Translations under genes and position numbers: made by a program
Source: an uncultured Pelagibacteraceae bacterium
GTDB taxonomy: Bacteria > Pseudomonadota > Alphaproteobacteria > Pelagibacterales > Pelagibacteraceae
DNA: 32,826 bases
Assembly: GCA_902614905.1 (NCBI GenBank)
Contig: CACMMN010000001.1
Coordinates: forward strand, 1-32,826
Direction of reading: 5' to 3'
Shown here: positions 31,329 through 32,826 of the stretch, in pieces
Position numbering within the stretch: position 1 is the first letter of the stretch
Layout of the letters: each line of letters starts with the position of its first letter
The notes under the pieces: model-generated
The model's input: the letters and a program-made list of their open reading frames with translations, nothing else
Database searches by the model: none
What the model was told of the DNA's origin: nothing

Positions 31329-32826
31329 TTTCTTTTACTAGGAGAGTTTATAGATGAGAAAGGCATAATTGAAATAGTAAAGAAAATCTCCTCATTTGGT
31401 TTTAAATCCTTATCTGAGTAATAATCTTTGTTATATTGAATAGATGCTGTTAAACAATCATTCTTATATTCGTAAATTAGATTATAATATTCAGTTAAAT
31501 CTGTTTTTTTGTTTCTACGTGTTCTATATTTTAATGAATTTGAATTATTTAATAATAGTTTAACTTCGTTAGAATAATGATTTTCGCTTCCAATTTCATC
31601 ATCTTCTTGTAAAAATTCGAAACTTGTAACAAATTTATTAATTGTTAAATCAGCCTTAATTAAATTATAATTTGTTGAATTTAAATCATTATCAACAGAA
31701 AAATTATAATCAAAGTTAAAATTACTATTAGGTTTAAAATTTAATGAACCAATTATATCAGAGGTTTTATTGTTTATAGTTGAACTTCTAGGCAGTTTTT
31801 CCTCATTTTTATCTCTTATTACTGAAGCTAATCCGGTAGTTAAAATACTGTTGTTTTGTTTATCTGTTATTTTAAATTCTCCACCTAAAGTTAATGATTG
31901 ACCTCCCTCAAGGCTATCATTTAATCCCAATCTATTATGAGTAAACACATTTTTAAAATCAATCTTTCTATCAAGATTTTTTAAATTTTTGTTTTTATTT
32001 GGGCTATACATAAATGATGCTTTGCCTGACAAAAAATTATCTAATTTGTTACCCTCTTTTTTCATTGGATATGATATGTTGTATAAAATCGAGCCAAAAT
32101 TTTGAGATCTAAAATTATTAGTATATTCTTCAGAATTATCACTATCTGATGTAATATTTTTAAATAAAAAATTAAATTTATTTACAAATCCATTTGAATA
32201 TATTTTTGGCGCAGATGTATATCTCAAGTCATTTATTAAAACTTTTTCAAATATATTAGTATCATAATTTTTATGGTATCCGTTAGACACTAAATTAAGA
32301 TTATTATTAAAATTTTTTGAAATCTCAAAACTAGGAAGTAAATATTGATATTTATCACTAGATTGTTCTTTTGTTAGATCTTCGTAAGCTTCCACTTTTG
32401 CCTCAAGATATAAATCTTCATTGTTACCCCTAAAAGTTAAGAATGAATTTAATAATGAGTTATTATTCGTAATTTCAGAATTTATTTTATGTGATTTTAA
32501 GTAGCTATCATTTGAAGTAGTCTCAATATTAACTTCTAACTCACTACTTTCAAAAAAAGAAAGTTTAAGTTTAGCTAATGTATTTGAAAAAAAATGAGAT
32601 TTTGAATTTTTGCTTTCTTTTTTAATACTTAAATCTGTAATATGAGAAGAATTTTTGTTTTCTTGTCTATATTCATTTTGAAATAATCCCTCATTTTCAC
32701 TATAAATTTTTGGTGTGAATGTAATATCTTTGCTATCTGAAATTACTTTAAAATATGGAATAGACAAGGAATCACCCAGTGAGCTTGAACTTTCAAATCT
32801 TGGCATTAAAAAACCTGATTGTCTTT
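31325..32826 (-). CDS. lptD: LPS-assembly protein LptD, C-terminal part (5' end cut by window edge)
   Basis: The frame stays open to the window edge, so the gene begins outside. The first readable residues, RQSGFLMPRFESSSSLGDS followed by IPYF, form the conserved LptD motif at the start of the outer-membrane barrel ('R-x-S-G-F-L-x-P' then 'PYY'). The rest (about 500 residues) is alternating polar/hydrophobic beta-barrel sequence, very rich in Asn, Lys and Ser. It ends with NDCLTASIQYNKDYYSDKDLKP, typical of alphaproteobacterial LptD. LptD with LptE inserts LPS into the outer leaflet. A Met at 32806 is internal and not the start. Confidence 0.92.
   Translation of the reverse strand, partial: RQSGFLMPRFESSSSLGDSLSIPYFKVISDSKDITFTPKIYSENEGLFQNEYRQENKNSSHITDLSIKKESKNSKSHFFSNTLAKLKLSFFESSELEVNIETTSNDSYLKSHKINSEITNNNSLLNSFLTFRGNNEDLYLEAKVEAYEDLTKEQSSDKYQYLLPSFEISKNFNNNLNLVSNGYHKNYDTNIFEKVLINDLRYTSAPKIYSNGFVNKFNFLFKNITSDSDNSEEYTNNFRSQNFGSILYNISYPMKKEGNKLDNFLSGKASFMYSPNKNKNLKNLDRKIDFKNVFTHNRLGLNDSLEGGQSLTLGGEFKITDKQNNSILTTGLASVIRDKNEEKLPRSSTINNKTSDIIGSLNFKPNSNFNFDYNFSVDNDLNSTNYNLIKADLTINKFVTSFEFLQEDDEIGSENHYSNEVKLLLNNSNSLKYRTRRNKKTDLTEYYNLIYEYKNDCLTASIQYNKDYYSDKDLKPNEEIFFTISIMPFSSINSPSKRK

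Overview
The window reads as a streamlined alphaproteobacterial chromosome, most likely SAR11 (Pelagibacterales). It is very AT-rich (about 30% G+C by eye), most intergenic gaps are under 100 bp, many neighbouring genes overlap by 1-17 bp, few genes have Shine-Dalgarno sites, and gene order is alphaproteobacterial (rsmA-pdxA-surA-lptD, rpsF-rpsR-rplI-dnaB, cvpA-purF, fabD-fabG-acpP). I see no rRNA, tRNA, CRISPR array, transposase or phage gene. No stretch longer than 300 bp lacks a gene.

Layout, plus strand 1-8983: the end of gcvH and all of gcvP (glycine cleavage). Next comes a lipid-modification cassette of flavin oxidoreductase, DUF1365, CFA-synthase-like methyltransferase and DUF3833 lipoprotein. 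A short-chain dehydrogenase faces this cassette, followed by a TspO-like protein and a DAO-family FAD oxidase. Minus strand 11302-8988: an IscU/SufU-like scaffold, an HPP-family membrane protein, NAD-dependent formate dehydrogenase and a 57-residue TTG-start membrane protein. Plus strand 11443-13467: an EamA transporter and a glycine amidinotransferase. Minus strand 26033-13470: a long co-oriented run of rpsF, rpsR, rplI, dnaB, an MMPL/RND exporter, cvpA, purF, an HD-domain protein related to diiron oxygenases, a YyaL-like thioredoxin-domain protein, an EamA transporter, an MFS transporter and a coiled-coil protein of unknown function. Plus strand 26109-28689: fabD, fabG, acpP and gmk. Minus strand 32826-28681: lptD (cut by the window edge), surA, pdxA and rsmA.

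Several genes fit the C1/glycine economy known for SAR11: GcvH/GcvP release C1 units from glycine, formate dehydrogenase burns formate for NADH, the amidinotransferase interconverts glycine and guanidinoacetate, and the DAO oxidase may demethylate or deaminate a small amine. The most interesting material is the lipid cassette, whose CFA-synthase homologue has changed bicarbonate-site residues and so may not make cyclopropanes. Next come a PurF that has lost its Fe-S ligands, an HD diiron-oxygenase-like protein of unknown substrate, a divergent PdxA, an unlisted small TTG-start gene, and a fab cluster with fabF and the usual genes before gmk missing.
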